Shown piece after piece: positions 1 to 8,773 of a DNA stretch of 64,000 bases (the stretch's first letter is position 1; each line of letters begins with the position of its first letter). This stretch comes from Vallitalea sp. (GTDB lineage Bacteria; Bacillota; Clostridia; Lachnospirales; Vallitaleaceae), in assembly GCA_025210235.1 (NCBI GenBank), contig JAOASG010000063.1, positions 114,461 to 178,460 of the forward strand, read 5' to 3'. The notes under the pieces were generated by a model. That model did no database searches. It saw only the letters and a program-made list of their open reading frames with translations, and had not been told where the DNA came from. The position numbers and the translations under genes were made by a program.

Positions 1-9
1 AATACAATA

Positions 10-115
10 TTAACACGTTAAAAAGTTATTTACTCATCTTTTAACCTATAACGCTTAATTTATTGCATTAAATTAAAGGTAGGAAAGTTGAGTTATTTAT
101 TATATTATATGTAAC
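10..115. repeat. Family-2 palindromic repeat, partial copy
   Basis: The stretch around 47-112 (GCATTAAATTAAAGGT, then GGAAAGTTGAGTTATTTATTA) closely matches the right half of the complete element at 6286-6450. The left arm is not recognisable, so this copy is truncated or cut by the window edge. It lies just downstream of the gene ending at 153. No coding potential is visible. Confidence 0.6.
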
Positions 116-152
116 ATGAATTATAGACGTACTAATATCAACATTTATTTTA

Positions 153-728
153 TTACTTTTTATGGGTTAGTCTATGTATTAGATTCTCATCTATATCTAA
201 ATCTGTTACTATCCTATGAAATTTTATCCCATTGAAAATAGCATTGTTAAAATATTCTTTGTCAAAAATTGAATCAAAATAATTCTTTCTAAAATCTTCT
301 AAAATATCATCTTCACTTTTTAGAAACCCTAATCCTATTTCTATATCATAAATACTAAATAAATTATCATATATCTCTTTATCAAGTATGTTTTTAGGTA
401 ATATAACTCCTAATTTGTATGATGGCTCTTTAGATTTACTAACTGCAATACCAAAAACTTTTTTCTTACTTGTATTTTCAATAGGTACTACTATATTTCT
501 CAACCCTTTATTATTAAGGAACTGTTCTAACGTTCTAATATTTTCTTTAGGTATACTATCATCATCACTACAACAATAGTTGGTATTAATCATTAAAAAT
601 ATTTGTTCGTCTTTAAGTATGGTATTTAAAATATCAAATCTAAAAGCCTTTTTGTCTTTTAAATAATAATAATCAATATTTGTTCTTCCTAGTTTCTTAT
701 CTTTTTTAACTTTTACTTTATTTTTCAT
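153..728 (-). CDS. Hypothetical protein downstream of trmB
   Basis: This is a 191-residue protein that I do not recognise. It has a very basic N-terminus (KNKVKVKKDKK), a central mixed alpha/beta-looking region with a Cys-Cys pair near residue 53, an acidic stretch around residues 135-150 and a basic end (HRLTHKK). There is no signal peptide or membrane segment, so it is probably cytosolic. The start is supported by an AAAAGGGGG Shine-Dalgarno 7 nt upstream (736-744). It follows trmB by 20 nt on the same strand and is probably co-transcribed with it, but this alone does not assign a function. I am confident it is a gene and have no functional call. Confidence 0.7.
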   Translation of the reverse strand: MKNKVKVKKDKKLGRTNIDYYYLKDKKAFRFDILNTILKDEQIFLMINTNYCCSDDDSIPKENIRTLEQFLNNKGLRNIVVPIENTSKKKVFGIAVSKSKEPSYKLGVILPKNILDKEIYDNLFSIYDIEIGLGFLKSEDDILEDFRKNYFDSIFDKEYFNNAIFNGIKFHRIVTDLDIDENLIHRLTHKK

Positions 729-748
729 CTAAAAACCCCCTTTTATAA

Positions 749-1393
749 TTACATATTATTTTTATATGCTTCAAGTCTATATATTGGCATATTAAGACTT
801 ACAAATTTTTCTTCATACTCAGTCATAGTATTATCTTCTACATAAATGCTGTTATGTAAATCTCTTGTAACCTTTTCAACATTCCAATTATATTTCTTTA
901 ATTCTTCTAGTGAAAAATCAAATAAGTTCTTATTGTCTGTTTTAAAACATATCTTACCCTTTGGAGATAATATTTTCTCGTACTTTTCTAAAAAATTATG
1001 ATGTGTAAGCCGTCTTTTATCATGTCTGTCTTTTGGCCAAGGATCAGAAAAATTAAGATAGATTCTATCTATCTCACCTTCTTCAAATATATCTAGTATT
1101 TCTTCAACATCAATTCGAACAACAAATACGTTGTTAATCTCTTCTTCACTTAAATTATTTAGGGCTCTAACTAGTACTTTTGTAAATTTTTCAAATCCAA
1201 TATAATTAATATTAGAATTATTTTTCGCTAAAGATGTGATAAACTGACCTTTACCCATCCCAATTTCTATATGTATAGGATTATCGCCACCAAACTTCTC
1301 ATTCCATTTTCCTTTATATTCTTTTTCCATATTAATTACTTTTGGGTGTTCATCTAGTTTTTTATCTGAGTCTTTTATATTTCTTAATCTCAT
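749..1393 (-). CDS. trmB: tRNA (guanine-N7-)-methyltransferase TrmB
   Basis: Transfers a methyl group from SAM to N7 of G46 in the tRNA variable loop. The sequence shows the SAM-binding motif EIGMGKGQFI and the family signature NFSDPWPKDRHDKRRL followed by the HHNFL segment, typical of class I Rossmann methyltransferases of the TrmB family. The reading frame is open further upstream, but the AAGGAG at 1400-1405 is 6 nt from the ATG at 1393 and abuts the ATG at 1399, so I chose 1393 (214 aa, the usual family length). The longer frame would run into a dispersed repeat at 1421-1463. Probably first gene of a two-gene operon with the unknown 153-728 gene. A terminator-like hairpin pointing the same way lies about 125 nt upstream. 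Confidence 0.93.
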   Translation of the reverse strand: MRLRNIKDSDKKLDEHPKVINMEKEYKGKWNEKFGGDNPIHIEIGMGKGQFITSLAKNNSNINYIGFEKFTKVLVRALNNLSEEEINNVFVVRIDVEEILDIFEEGEIDRIYLNFSDPWPKDRHDKRRLTHHNFLEKYEKILSPKGKICFKTDNKNLFDFSLEELKKYNWNVEKVTRDLHNSIYVEDNTMTEYEEKFVSLNMPIYRLEAYKNNM

Positions 1394-1420
1394 AGTCATC
1401 TCCTTATTATGTAAACTATC

Positions 1421-1463
1421 TAATTGCAAAACTACATTCAGTTGATTCTTTAATACAATTTAT
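1421..1463. repeat. Family-1 palindromic repeat, half copy
   Basis: TAATTGCAAAACTACATTC followed by AGTTGATTCTTTAATACAAT matches the left half of the full elements at 59782-59900 and 55968-56084. The right half is missing. It sits immediately upstream of the trmB ribosome-binding site, so it would be part of the trmB leader RNA if the promoter lies further upstream. Confidence 0.75.
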
Positions 1464-1518
1464 GATTTAATTATGATTTATGACTTAGAATTTGTCAATT
1501 ATCTTTATTTTTACAGGC

Positions 1519-1607
1519 AAAAAAAACCTATCCTTATTGAAGAGAACACTGAAAACTTCATTTTTTATTATTTTAATGACTTTTTCAGTGGTCTCTTATT
1601 GGATAGG
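1519..1607 (-). terminator. Long nested hairpin with T-run on minus strand, upstream of trmB
   Basis: Left arm 1527-1558 (CCTATCC, GAGA, CACTGAAAA) pairs with right arm 1578-1607 (TTTTCAGTG, TCTC, GGATAGG). Read on the minus strand the stem is followed by eight T residues (plus positions 1519-1526), the layout of a Rho-independent terminator. No minus-strand gene precedes it in the window. It therefore terminates either an unannotated short transcript or a leader of trmB. The inner CACTGAAAA arm recurs in hairpins at 41815-41950 and 63528-63577. Confidence 0.6.
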
Positions 1608-1833
1608 CCAAAAGTTTTATATAAATAAAAGGGGGGTAGTTTTTTACATTAATATCCTATCATAAAAATATGTCTAAATTGTGAATTTAATATTACTATT
1701 ACATGTAAATTAATAAAAAGTATAAGAATAAAATTCCATTTATTTGTATAGTCTAACATTAAATACCGTAATAAATTAAAGTATTTATTACTCAACAATT
1801 AAACTACTTATAATCATTGATAAGGAGGTCACT

Positions 1834-2328
1834 ATGGATAATATCACTTTAGATACAAAAGAAATGGAAAGCTATAAACAACTTGATGAAATTATTTTAA
1901 AATATAAAAAAACTAATGGTATGCTTATTTATATTTTAAAAAAGGCTCAAGATATTTTTGGATACTTGTCAATACCAATTCAATCACATATTTCTGAAAA
2001 GATGGATATCCCTATATCTACAATTAATGGTGTTGTAAGTTTTTATTCTCTTTTTTCTCAGGAACCAACTGGAAAATATACTATTAGTGTTTGTTTAGGA
2101 ACAGCTTGTTATGTAAAAGGAGCAGCAGATATTTTAGAAGCTATAAAAGAAGAACTAGGACTTGATGTAGGTGAAACAACACCTAATCATTTATTTACTT
2201 TAAAATCAACAAGATGCATCGGAGCATGTGGTCTTGCTCCTGTAATAACTATTAATGATGATGTATATGGACGATTATCTCCCTCGGATATTCCTTCTAT
2301 TATTCATAAATATACAAAAAATATGTAA
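1834..2328 (+). CDS. hydC: [FeFe]-hydrogenase subunit HydC (NuoE-like, 2Fe-2S)
   Basis: Small electron-transfer subunit of a trimeric NAD(H)- and ferredoxin-dependent [FeFe]-hydrogenase. The 164-residue protein is a thioredoxin-fold 2Fe-2S protein of the NuoE/24-kDa family: an N-terminal helical part (about 1-80) and the ligands C87-x4-C92 and C128-x3-C132 (CLGTAC, CIGACG). The family passes electrons between the flavin subunit HydB and HydA in the cytoplasm. A strong AAGGAGG lies just before the ATG. HydB starts 13 nt downstream and HydA follows, so this is the first gene of a hydCBA operon. The preceding gap (1394-1833) holds a half repeat and a hairpin. I see no clear sigma-A promoter in it. 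Confidence 0.93.
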   Translation: MDNITLDTKEMESYKQLDEIILKYKKTNGMLIYILKKAQDIFGYLSIPIQSHISEKMDIPISTINGVVSFYSLFSQEPTGKYTISVCLGTACYVKGAADILEAIKEELGLDVGETTPNHLFTLKSTRCIGACGLAPVITINDDVYGRLSPSDIPSIIHKYTKNM

Positions 2329-2341
2329 AGGAGATAAATGT

Positions 2342-4240
2342 ATGAATCTTAAACCTATTAAATCATTTTCTGGGCTAAAAGAAATACAAGAAGATACTTA
2401 TAGTAAAATAAAGATTAGATTAAATGAACCATCCATAAATAAAGAAATAAATAAATATCATATATTAGTATGTTCGGGTACTGGCTGTACTTCTTCAAAA
2501 AGTCAATTAATCCTAAAAAAACTAGAAAAGGAAATAATAAAAAGGCATTTACAAGATAAAGTAAAAGTATTTAAAACCGGATGTTTTGGTTTTTGTAAGC
2601 TTGGCCCAATTATAGTTATTCATCCAGATCGTACTTTCTATTGTCGTGTAGAATTAGAAGACGTTGACAATATATTAGAAGAACACATTGTTAACCATAA
2701 AGTAGTTGAAAAATTATTATATAAAAGTATTACTACTAATAAAATACAAGAAAAAATTGATAACCTAGACTTTTTTAACAATCAACAAAGAATTGCTCTT
2801 CGTAACTGTGGCGTTATTGATCCAGAAAATATAAATGAATATATTGCTATGGATGGTTATAAATCTATAGGAAATATATTAAATGGAAAAATTTCACCAG
2901 AGGAAATTATAGAACAGATTAAGAAATCTGGACTTAGAGGAAGAGGTGGCGGTGGCTTTCCAACAGGAAAGAAATGGGAATTTGCTAAGTCTTATAAAAA
3001 TGAACATAAATATATAGTTTGTAATGCTGATGAAGGTGATCCTGGTGCATTTATGGATCGTTCCATACTTGAAGGCGATCCTCATAGTATAATAGAAGCA
3101 ATGTTGATAGCCGGTTATTGTATTGGAGCAAATCAAGGTTTTATTTACGTTAGAGCTGAATATCCTATTGCTGTTGATCGTCTTATAATAGCCCTTGATC
3201 AAGCAAAGCAAGTAGGATTATTAGGTACTAATATATTAGGATCAGATTTTACTTTTAATTTAGATATAAGATTAGGTGCAGGTGCTTTTGTTTGTGGAGA
3301 AGAAACTGCTCTTATATCTTCTATTATGGGCTTTAGAGGCGAACCAAGACCACGCCCCCCATTCCCAGCAGAAGTGGGACTATGGGAAAATCCAACTCTC
3401 AATAATAATGTAGAAACTTATGCCAACATACCTGTTATTTTATTAAAAGGTGCCGACTGGTATAGTTCCATAGGAACAGAAGATAGCAAAGGAACCAAAG
3501 TATTTGCGTTAGCAGGTCAAATTAATAATACTGGACTTATTGAAGTTCCCATGGGAACCACTCTTAGAACTATTATTTATGACATTGGTGGTGGCATTCC
3601 TGGCGGTAAAAAATTTAAAGCTGTACAAACAGGGGGCCCATCTGGTGGATGTATACCAGAATCTCTTTTAGATACAAAAATTGATTTCAAATCTCTAACT
3701 GATATTGGTTCTATGATGGGTTCTGGTGGAATGATTGTTATGGATGAAACTGACTGCATGGTTGATATTGCTCGTTTTTATCTAGAATTTGCAACAGATG
3801 AATCTTGTGGTAAATGTGTACCTTGTAGAATAGGTACTAAACGTCTTCTTGAAATTCTTGAACGTATTACCAATGGTAAAGGTGAAATGGAAGATATAAA
3901 TATATTAAAAGATTTGAGTGTTAATATTCAAAATGGCTCACTTTGTGGGCTAGGTCAAACTGCTCCAAATCCAATATTAAGTTCTCTTCATTATTTTGAA
4001 GATGAATTTATCTCTCATATAGAAGAGAAAAAATGTCCCTCAGGAGTATGTAATTCTCTTCATAAAATTGTTATATCTGATGAAAAATGCATTGCATGTG
4101 GAATATGCGCTAAAGTATGTCCAGTAAATGCCATAACTGGTGAACGAAAAAACCCTCCTTATCATATTCATCAAGATATCTGTATTAAGTGTGGGGCATG
4201 TATACCAAAATGTCCTGTCGATGCTATATATAAAAGATAG
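2342..4240 (+). CDS. hydB: [FeFe]-hydrogenase subunit HydB (NuoF-like, FMN/NADH)
   Basis: Flavoprotein subunit that binds NAD(H) and FMN and is the expected bifurcation site in HydABC-type enzymes. Domains in order: N-terminal thioredoxin-like 2Fe-2S domain (about 40-125, CSGTGC and CFGFC), NuoF core with the NADH/FMN glycine-rich motif GRGGGGFPTG and the GAGAFVCGEETAL motif, an SLBB segment, the 4Fe-4S motif ESCGKCVPCRIG, and two C-terminal ferredoxin clusters (CIACGICAKVCP and CIKCGACIPKCP). The frame is open upstream to 2255 inside hydC, but AAAGGAG at 2327-2333 places the start at 2342 (632 aa). It sits 13 nt after hydC. A dispersed repeat occupies most of the 71-nt gap before hydA. Confidence 0.94.
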   Translation: MNLKPIKSFSGLKEIQEDTYSKIKIRLNEPSINKEINKYHILVCSGTGCTSSKSQLILKKLEKEIIKRHLQDKVKVFKTGCFGFCKLGPIIVIHPDRTFYCRVELEDVDNILEEHIVNHKVVEKLLYKSITTNKIQEKIDNLDFFNNQQRIALRNCGVIDPENINEYIAMDGYKSIGNILNGKISPEEIIEQIKKSGLRGRGGGGFPTGKKWEFAKSYKNEHKYIVCNADEGDPGAFMDRSILEGDPHSIIEAMLIAGYCIGANQGFIYVRAEYPIAVDRLIIALDQAKQVGLLGTNILGSDFTFNLDIRLGAGAFVCGEETALISSIMGFRGEPRPRPPFPAEVGLWENPTLNNNVETYANIPVILLKGADWYSSIGTEDSKGTKVFALAGQINNTGLIEVPMGTTLRTIIYDIGGGIPGGKKFKAVQTGGPSGGCIPESLLDTKIDFKSLTDIGSMMGSGGMIVMDETDCMVDIARFYLEFATDESCGKCVPCRIGTKRLLEILERITNGKGEMEDINILKDLSVNIQNGSLCGLGQTAPNPILSSLHYFEDEFISHIEEKKCPSGVCNSLHKIVISDEKCIACGICAKVCPVNAITGERKNPPYHIHQDICIKCGACIPKCPVDAIYKR

Positions 4241-4286
4241 GTAATTGTATTAAAGAATCAACTGAATGTAGTTTTACAATTACTTA
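4241..4286. repeat. Family-1 palindromic repeat, short copy inside hyd operon
   Basis: The segment reads TAATTGTATTAAAGAATC, then AACTGAATGTAG, then TTTTACAATTACTTA. It is the reverse complement of the left half of the full elements. It begins immediately after the hydB stop and ends 25 nt before hydA, so a repeat has been placed between two genes of one operon. Confidence 0.75.
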
Positions 4287-4311
4287 AATAAAAGATAGAA
4301 AGGGGATTATA

Positions 4312-6120
4312 ATGGAAAATATACGTGAAAAAGACGAACAAAAGTTACAAGAAAAACTTGTTACCATATATTTCGATGATATCCCATATGAAGTACCCAT
4401 GGGAATTAGCGTTTTGGAAGCAGCAAGACTAGTTAATATTGAAATTCCTAGTTTATGTTATTTAAAAGATATTAATGAAATTGGCGCTTGCCGTGTTTGT
4501 GTTGTAGAAATAGAAGAAATTAAAGCATTACAACCCTCGTGTGTTTATCCTGTTAGAGATCAGTTAAGAGTTAAAACAAATACTAAAAAAGTACGTGATG
4601 CTAGAAGAACTGCTGTTACCTTACTTTTATCTAATCACCATAGAGAATGTTTAACCTGTGTTAGGAATCTTAACTGTGAATTACAAAATGTTGCAGATTC
4701 TTTAGGAATACGAGATATTCCATATACTGGCGAACCTTTTGACTATGGATTTCATAATGATAATGTATTTATTCAAAGAGATTATAATAAATGTATTAAT
4801 TGTAGACGTTGTCTTGCTATATGTAATAAAATACAGGAATGTAATGTATATTCACCTATTAATCGTGGACTTAATACTATAATTGCACCGGCTTTTAAAA
4901 AAGACTTAAGCGAGGTAACTTGTATTACTTGCGGTCAATGTGTTATAGCCTGTCCTACGGCGTCTTTAACAGAAAAAGAAAGTATTGATGATGTGTGGAA
5001 AGTTCTAAGTGATTCTACAAAACACGTGATAGCACAAACTGCTCCTTCTATCCAAGTTACAATTGGTGAAGCTTTTGATCTACCTGTAGGTACTCTAGTA
5101 AGAGGCAAACTTGTCACTGCACTTAATCGTTTAGGGTTTGATAAAGTATTTGCTACTGATGTAACTGCTGATCTTACTATTATGGAAGAAGCTAGTGAAT
5201 TAAAAGAAAGGGTAACTAATCATCCGGAAAAACTTCCTCTATTATCTTCTTGTTGCCCTGCATGGGTTAAATTTGCGGAGCATTTTTATCCTGATATGTT
5301 GGATAATCTATCAACTTGTAAATCTCCTCATGAAATGTGTGGAGCAATGACTAAGACTTGGTATGCAAAAAAATATAACATTGATCCAAGTAGTATAGTT
5401 AATGTTGCAATCATGCCATGTACTGCAAAGAAATTTGAAGCAGCACGTCCAGAAATGACTTCAGATGGTTATAGAAATGTAGATTATGTATTAACCACTA
5501 GAGAATTAGCTAGAATGATACGCTCAGTAGGTATTAATTTCTCTAAATTACCAGATAGTGAATATGATGAACCTTTTAACCAATTTAGTAGTGCAGGTAC
5601 AATTTTTGGTGCAACAGGTGGTGTACTAGAAGCTGCGGTTAGAACAGCTCATTATTTTATGACTGGTGAAGAAATAGGTGTTCCTGAATATGAAGAAGCT
5701 AGAGGGCAAAAGGGCCTAAAATATGGCAAAGTTACTTTTGGTGATAAAACTCTAAGAATTGCTATAGCTCATGGAGCAGGCAATGCAAAAAAAGCTTTAA
5801 ATAGACATCTAAGTGGTGAAAAACCCTTTGATTATATGGAAGTGATGGCTTGTCCTGGTGGATGTGTTGGAGGTGGTGGACAACCAATATTAGGAGGTAG
5901 AGATCACAAAAAAATATCTCTTGATTATCGTCACAATCGTGCTGATGCTTTATATAATATTGATAAAGGCAGTAAAATCAGAAAATCCTATGAAAATCCA
6001 ATTATGAAACAAATATATGCCGAATTTCTAGGAGAACCATTATCCACTACTTCAAAAAAATATCTTCATACAACCTATACTAAAAGAGGTCAATTCCCTT
6101 ATCTCTATCAAGAAAAATAA
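4312..6120 (+). CDS. hydA: [FeFe]-hydrogenase catalytic subunit HydA
   Basis: Catalyses reversible proton reduction to H2. The 602-residue chain carries an N-terminal 2Fe-2S ferredoxin domain (C49, C60, C63, C77), a His/Cys-ligated 4Fe-4S site (H109/H110, C113, C116, C122), and two 4Fe-4S clusters (C161-C171 and C204-C214). The H-cluster domain has the three signatures SSCCPAW (C314 proton-relay, C315 ligand), MPCTAKKFEA (C370) and ACPGGCVGGGGQP, then a small-subunit-like C-terminus. Preceded by AAAGGGG. With hydC and hydB just upstream it should form the soluble bifurcating complex that oxidises NADH and reduced ferredoxin together to make H2. The assignment as bifurcating is from family and gene order, not proved by sequence. 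Confidence 0.95.
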   Translation: MENIREKDEQKLQEKLVTIYFDDIPYEVPMGISVLEAARLVNIEIPSLCYLKDINEIGACRVCVVEIEEIKALQPSCVYPVRDQLRVKTNTKKVRDARRTAVTLLLSNHHRECLTCVRNLNCELQNVADSLGIRDIPYTGEPFDYGFHNDNVFIQRDYNKCINCRRCLAICNKIQECNVYSPINRGLNTIIAPAFKKDLSEVTCITCGQCVIACPTASLTEKESIDDVWKVLSDSTKHVIAQTAPSIQVTIGEAFDLPVGTLVRGKLVTALNRLGFDKVFATDVTADLTIMEEASELKERVTNHPEKLPLLSSCCPAWVKFAEHFYPDMLDNLSTCKSPHEMCGAMTKTWYAKKYNIDPSSIVNVAIMPCTAKKFEAARPEMTSDGYRNVDYVLTTRELARMIRSVGINFSKLPDSEYDEPFNQFSSAGTIFGATGGVLEAAVRTAHYFMTGEEIGVPEYEEARGQKGLKYGKVTFGDKTLRIAIAHGAGNAKKALNRHLSGEKPFDYMEVMACPGGCVGGGGQPILGGRDHKKISLDYRHNRADALYNIDKGSKIRKSYENPIMKQIYAEFLGEPLSTTSKKYLHTTYTKRGQFPYLYQEK

Positions 6121-6140
6121 ATTCTATAGATAACAATATA

Positions 6141-6206
6141 ATAAGTAATTGCTTAACTACTTAAAAATTAAGATTATTAGTTTCGCAATTACTTATTAAC
6201 TTTTTT
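6141..6206 (+). terminator. Terminator after hydA, shaped like a deleted family-1 repeat
   Basis: ATAAGTAATTGC (6141-6152) pairs with GCAATTACTTAT (6185-6196) and is followed by six T at 6201-6206. The stem arms are the same sequence as the outer ends of the family-1 repeats, so this may be a deletion derivative now acting as the hyd operon terminator. Confidence 0.65.
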
Positions 6207-6285
6207 ATGTTGTTATCAGTATCGTTAATACTTCCCTCATCTTAGTGTTATTAAAAATAAGTATTTAATTATTACTTGCAATTAT

Positions 6286-6450
6286 TATTTACTCAACTTT
6301 CCCACATCAATATTCTATACAGATAAGCTAATTATAAGGCTTTGCAGAATAAAAATATAGGTGTTTCTTCTATATATTTATTCTGTAAACCAAACCTTAA
6401 TGCTTAATTTATCTGCATTAAATTAAAGGTGGGAAAGTTGAGTTATTTAT
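6286..6450. repeat. Family-2 palindromic element, complete
   Basis: The terminal inverted repeats are ACTCAACTTTCCCAC (6291-6305) and GTGGGAAAGTTGAGT (6429-6443), enclosing an AT-rich interior with no open reading frame. Flanks are ATTATTATTT and TATTTATTACT. The right half recurs at 47-112 and the left half at 48109-48140. It fills most of the 429-nt gap between hydA and tnaA and resembles a small non-autonomous palindromic element. Confidence 0.7.
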
Positions 6451-6549
6451 TACTCCTATTTACTTAGACGAAAATCTTCTATATTTTGTTCCATTACTTC
6501 CTTAACTTTTTTCACTTAAATTTCGTATTTATAAAAAGCTAGGTATTAT

Positions 6550-7932
6550 TTATATTTTAATAGGTTTAAGTCTAGCTGTAAAATGCCTTAATACTTTTGG
6601 TTCATAGTCGAATTCTAGACCAATTAATTTATCTCTGTCATTAAATACTTCAATAACTGCATCTGCAACAACATCCATATGTCTATTTGTATATACACGC
6701 CTTGGAATTGTTAATCTCATTAATTCTAATGGAGATTCAATATTAGTACCTGTATCAGGATCTCTACCAAGTAATAAAGAACCAATTTCCACAGCCCTAA
6801 TCCCCCCTGCTAAATAAACTGCATTACAAACTGCCTGTGCAGGATATTGATAATAAGGAATATGGGGACATATTTTTTTACAATCTACAAATACAGCGTG
6901 ACCACCCGTTGGATATTGAATTGGCACACCAGCGTCCATTAATTTATCTCCAAGATATTTTACTTGTTCAATTCTATATTCAAGATATTCTTCATTTAAT
7001 GCTTCTTCAAGACCAACTGCTAGAGCTTCCATATCCCTTCCTGCCATGCCCCCATATGTTGGAAATCCCTCTAAGGGAACCATACTAGATTGGCAGTTAG
7101 TATATAATTCTTGATCATCCTTTATGGCTATTATTCCTCCAATATTAACAATACCATCTTTTTTACAACTCATCATCATACCATCGCCATAACTAAACAT
7201 CTCTTTTGCTATTTCTAGTATAGTCTTATTATTATATCCTTCTTCTCTTTGTTTAATAAAATAAGCATTTTCCGCATATCTAGCAGAATCAAAGAATACT
7301 TTTATTCCATATTTATTAGCTATTCTTCTAACTCCTTTAATATTTCCCATTGAAACAGGCTCACCACCAGATGAATTACAAGTAACAGTAATAACAATCC
7401 CTACTATCTTTTCTACCCCATGTTCTTCAATAAATCTTTCTAGTTTATCAAGATCAAAATTACCCTTAAAATCATCATATTTATCTGTATTAAATGCTTT
7501 TTCATCTATTAAATTAATAGCTCTACCCTTTGCGATCTCCACATGTGCTTTTGTTGTATCAAAATGCATATTATTAAGAACATAATCTCCTTTATTTTTA
7601 ATAATATTAGGAAATATAACCTGTTCTGCACCTCTTCCCTGATGAACAGGCAAAATATACTTATATCCTGTAATTCTTTTTACTACTTCCTCTAACTTAT
7701 AAAAGCTTCTACTTCCTGCATAAGATTCATCCCCCATCATAATAGCAGCCCATTGTCTATCACTCATTGCTCCTGTCCCACTATCTGTCAAAAGATCAAT
7801 ATAAATATCTTCTGCTCTAAGAGCAAAGGGATTATATCCTGCTTCCTTTAGCTTTCTTACCCGTTCTTCCCTGGAAATCAACTTAATTGGTTCCACCATT
7901 TTAATTTTAAATGGTTCTGCTTTTCTTAACAT
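6550..7932 (-). CDS. tnaA: Tryptophanase (tryptophan indole-lyase)
   Basis: PLP enzyme that splits L-tryptophan into indole, pyruvate and ammonia. The 460-residue protein aligns from memory with beta-eliminating lyases along its whole length: [20 protein letters not shown], the PLP-lysine segment SCKKDG, and the C-terminal [12 protein letters not shown]. Two places favour tryptophanase over tyrosine phenol-lyase. It has FDTT where the phenol-lyase has a Thr in place of Asp, and IRAVEIGS where the phenol-lyase has Arg in place of Ile. AGGAGG lies 10 nt before the ATG. It is monocistronic, and I see no TnaC-like leader peptide or tryptophan permease next to it. The role is probably tryptophan catabolism and indole production. 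Confidence 0.92.
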   Translation of the reverse strand: MLRKAEPFKIKMVEPIKLISREERVRKLKEAGYNPFALRAEDIYIDLLTDSGTGAMSDRQWAAIMMGDESYAGSRSFYKLEEVVKRITGYKYILPVHQGRGAEQVIFPNIIKNKGDYVLNNMHFDTTKAHVEIAKGRAINLIDEKAFNTDKYDDFKGNFDLDKLERFIEEHGVEKIVGIVITVTCNSSGGEPVSMGNIKGVRRIANKYGIKVFFDSARYAENAYFIKQREEGYNNKTILEIAKEMFSYGDGMMMSCKKDGIVNIGGIIAIKDDQELYTNCQSSMVPLEGFPTYGGMAGRDMEALAVGLEEALNEEYLEYRIEQVKYLGDKLMDAGVPIQYPTGGHAVFVDCKKICPHIPYYQYPAQAVCNAVYLAGGIRAVEIGSLLLGRDPDTGTNIESPLELMRLTIPRRVYTNRHMDVVADAVIEVFNDRDKLIGLEFDYEPKVLRHFTARLKPIKI

Positions 7933-8187
7933 AAGTATACAACCTCCTCAAAATTATATATTAATATTTTTATAACCATCTTTTAGTATTATTGTATCTG
8001 TTAAAATCTTGGTCATTTTACAAAAAAGACACTTATGTTTGGATTCTTGTAGAATAAATAGTCAAATAATTATAGTAATTACTGATTTTATAATATTTTA
8101 TCATTATTGACAAAATATTATTGTATATGTATTATATATGTGTTATGTATATATTAATTATATCATTAAAATAATAGAGGTGATACT

Positions 8188-8733
8188 ATGAAAAAATATA
8201 ATAATATTTTAACAGTAATTTTAATTAATGTAATTATTTTATTAGTACATATAATTTACATTTATCCTCATAAGAAATATAGTCAAATATTAAACTATGA
8301 TAACTACTTTGCATTTAACGGTATTTTATTAATCGTATTTTTTTTAATAACTTTTAAGTTTTTTAGAAAAAGTTCAAAGCTAAAAAAAAGTGTGTTTTAT
8401 TTATGTTCAAGTATTGTCTTATCTACTATAATGATTACATACTACTACTCAAAATTACCTTCATATACTTATATAGAAGCAGCTAAAAAGGTAGAATCGT
8501 TAGAAAATACTGATGGAAATACCAAAACGCTTCTAATACCAAAGTATTCCAGTTATAAGATAGCAGAGATAAACTGTAAATATTTAGATATAATTCATTC
8601 TATTTATTATATTTACTTATTAGATTCAGATCAAAATATCCTGGTATATAGATTTGATCCAATAAAAGGTATATATGAAATTAAACATTTGAAAAATTTT
8701 GATTTTACTTTAGAGGATTTTACTTATGATTAA
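8188..8733 (+). CDS. Small membrane protein, unknown function
   Basis: A 181-residue protein that I do not recognise. It has three predicted transmembrane segments at about residues 8-27, 42-62 and 70-88, then a C-terminal soluble part of about 90 residues with a Tyr-rich segment (HSIYYIYLL) and an aromatic tail. AGAGGTGAT before the ATG is a good ribosome-binding site. It is divergent from tnaA (255 nt apart) and convergent with the M23 peptidase gene. Expression as a single gene is likely. Base composition matches the surroundings. Confidence 0.7.
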   Translation: MKKYNNILTVILINVIILLVHIIYIYPHKKYSQILNYDNYFAFNGILLIVFFLITFKFFRKSSKLKKSVFYLCSSIVLSTIMITYYYSKLPSYTYIEAAKKVESLENTDGNTKTLLIPKYSSYKIAEINCKYLDIIHSIYYIYLLDSDQNILVYRFDPIKGIYEIKHLKNFDFTLEDFTYD

Positions 8734-8773
8734 AATAATATTTATAATATTAATAAACAGGGAGGACTTATTA

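Noticed and set aside
1700..1833. Sigma-A promoter or Rex operator for the hyd operon
   Set aside because: The only TATAAT (1809-1814) is too close to the ribosome-binding site, and no clear TTGTTAA-type Rex palindrome is visible.
6550..7932. Tyrosine phenol-lyase as the identity of the lyase
   Set aside because: The residues that bind the phenol hydroxyl in that enzyme (Thr and Arg) are Asp and Ile here, as in tryptophanase.
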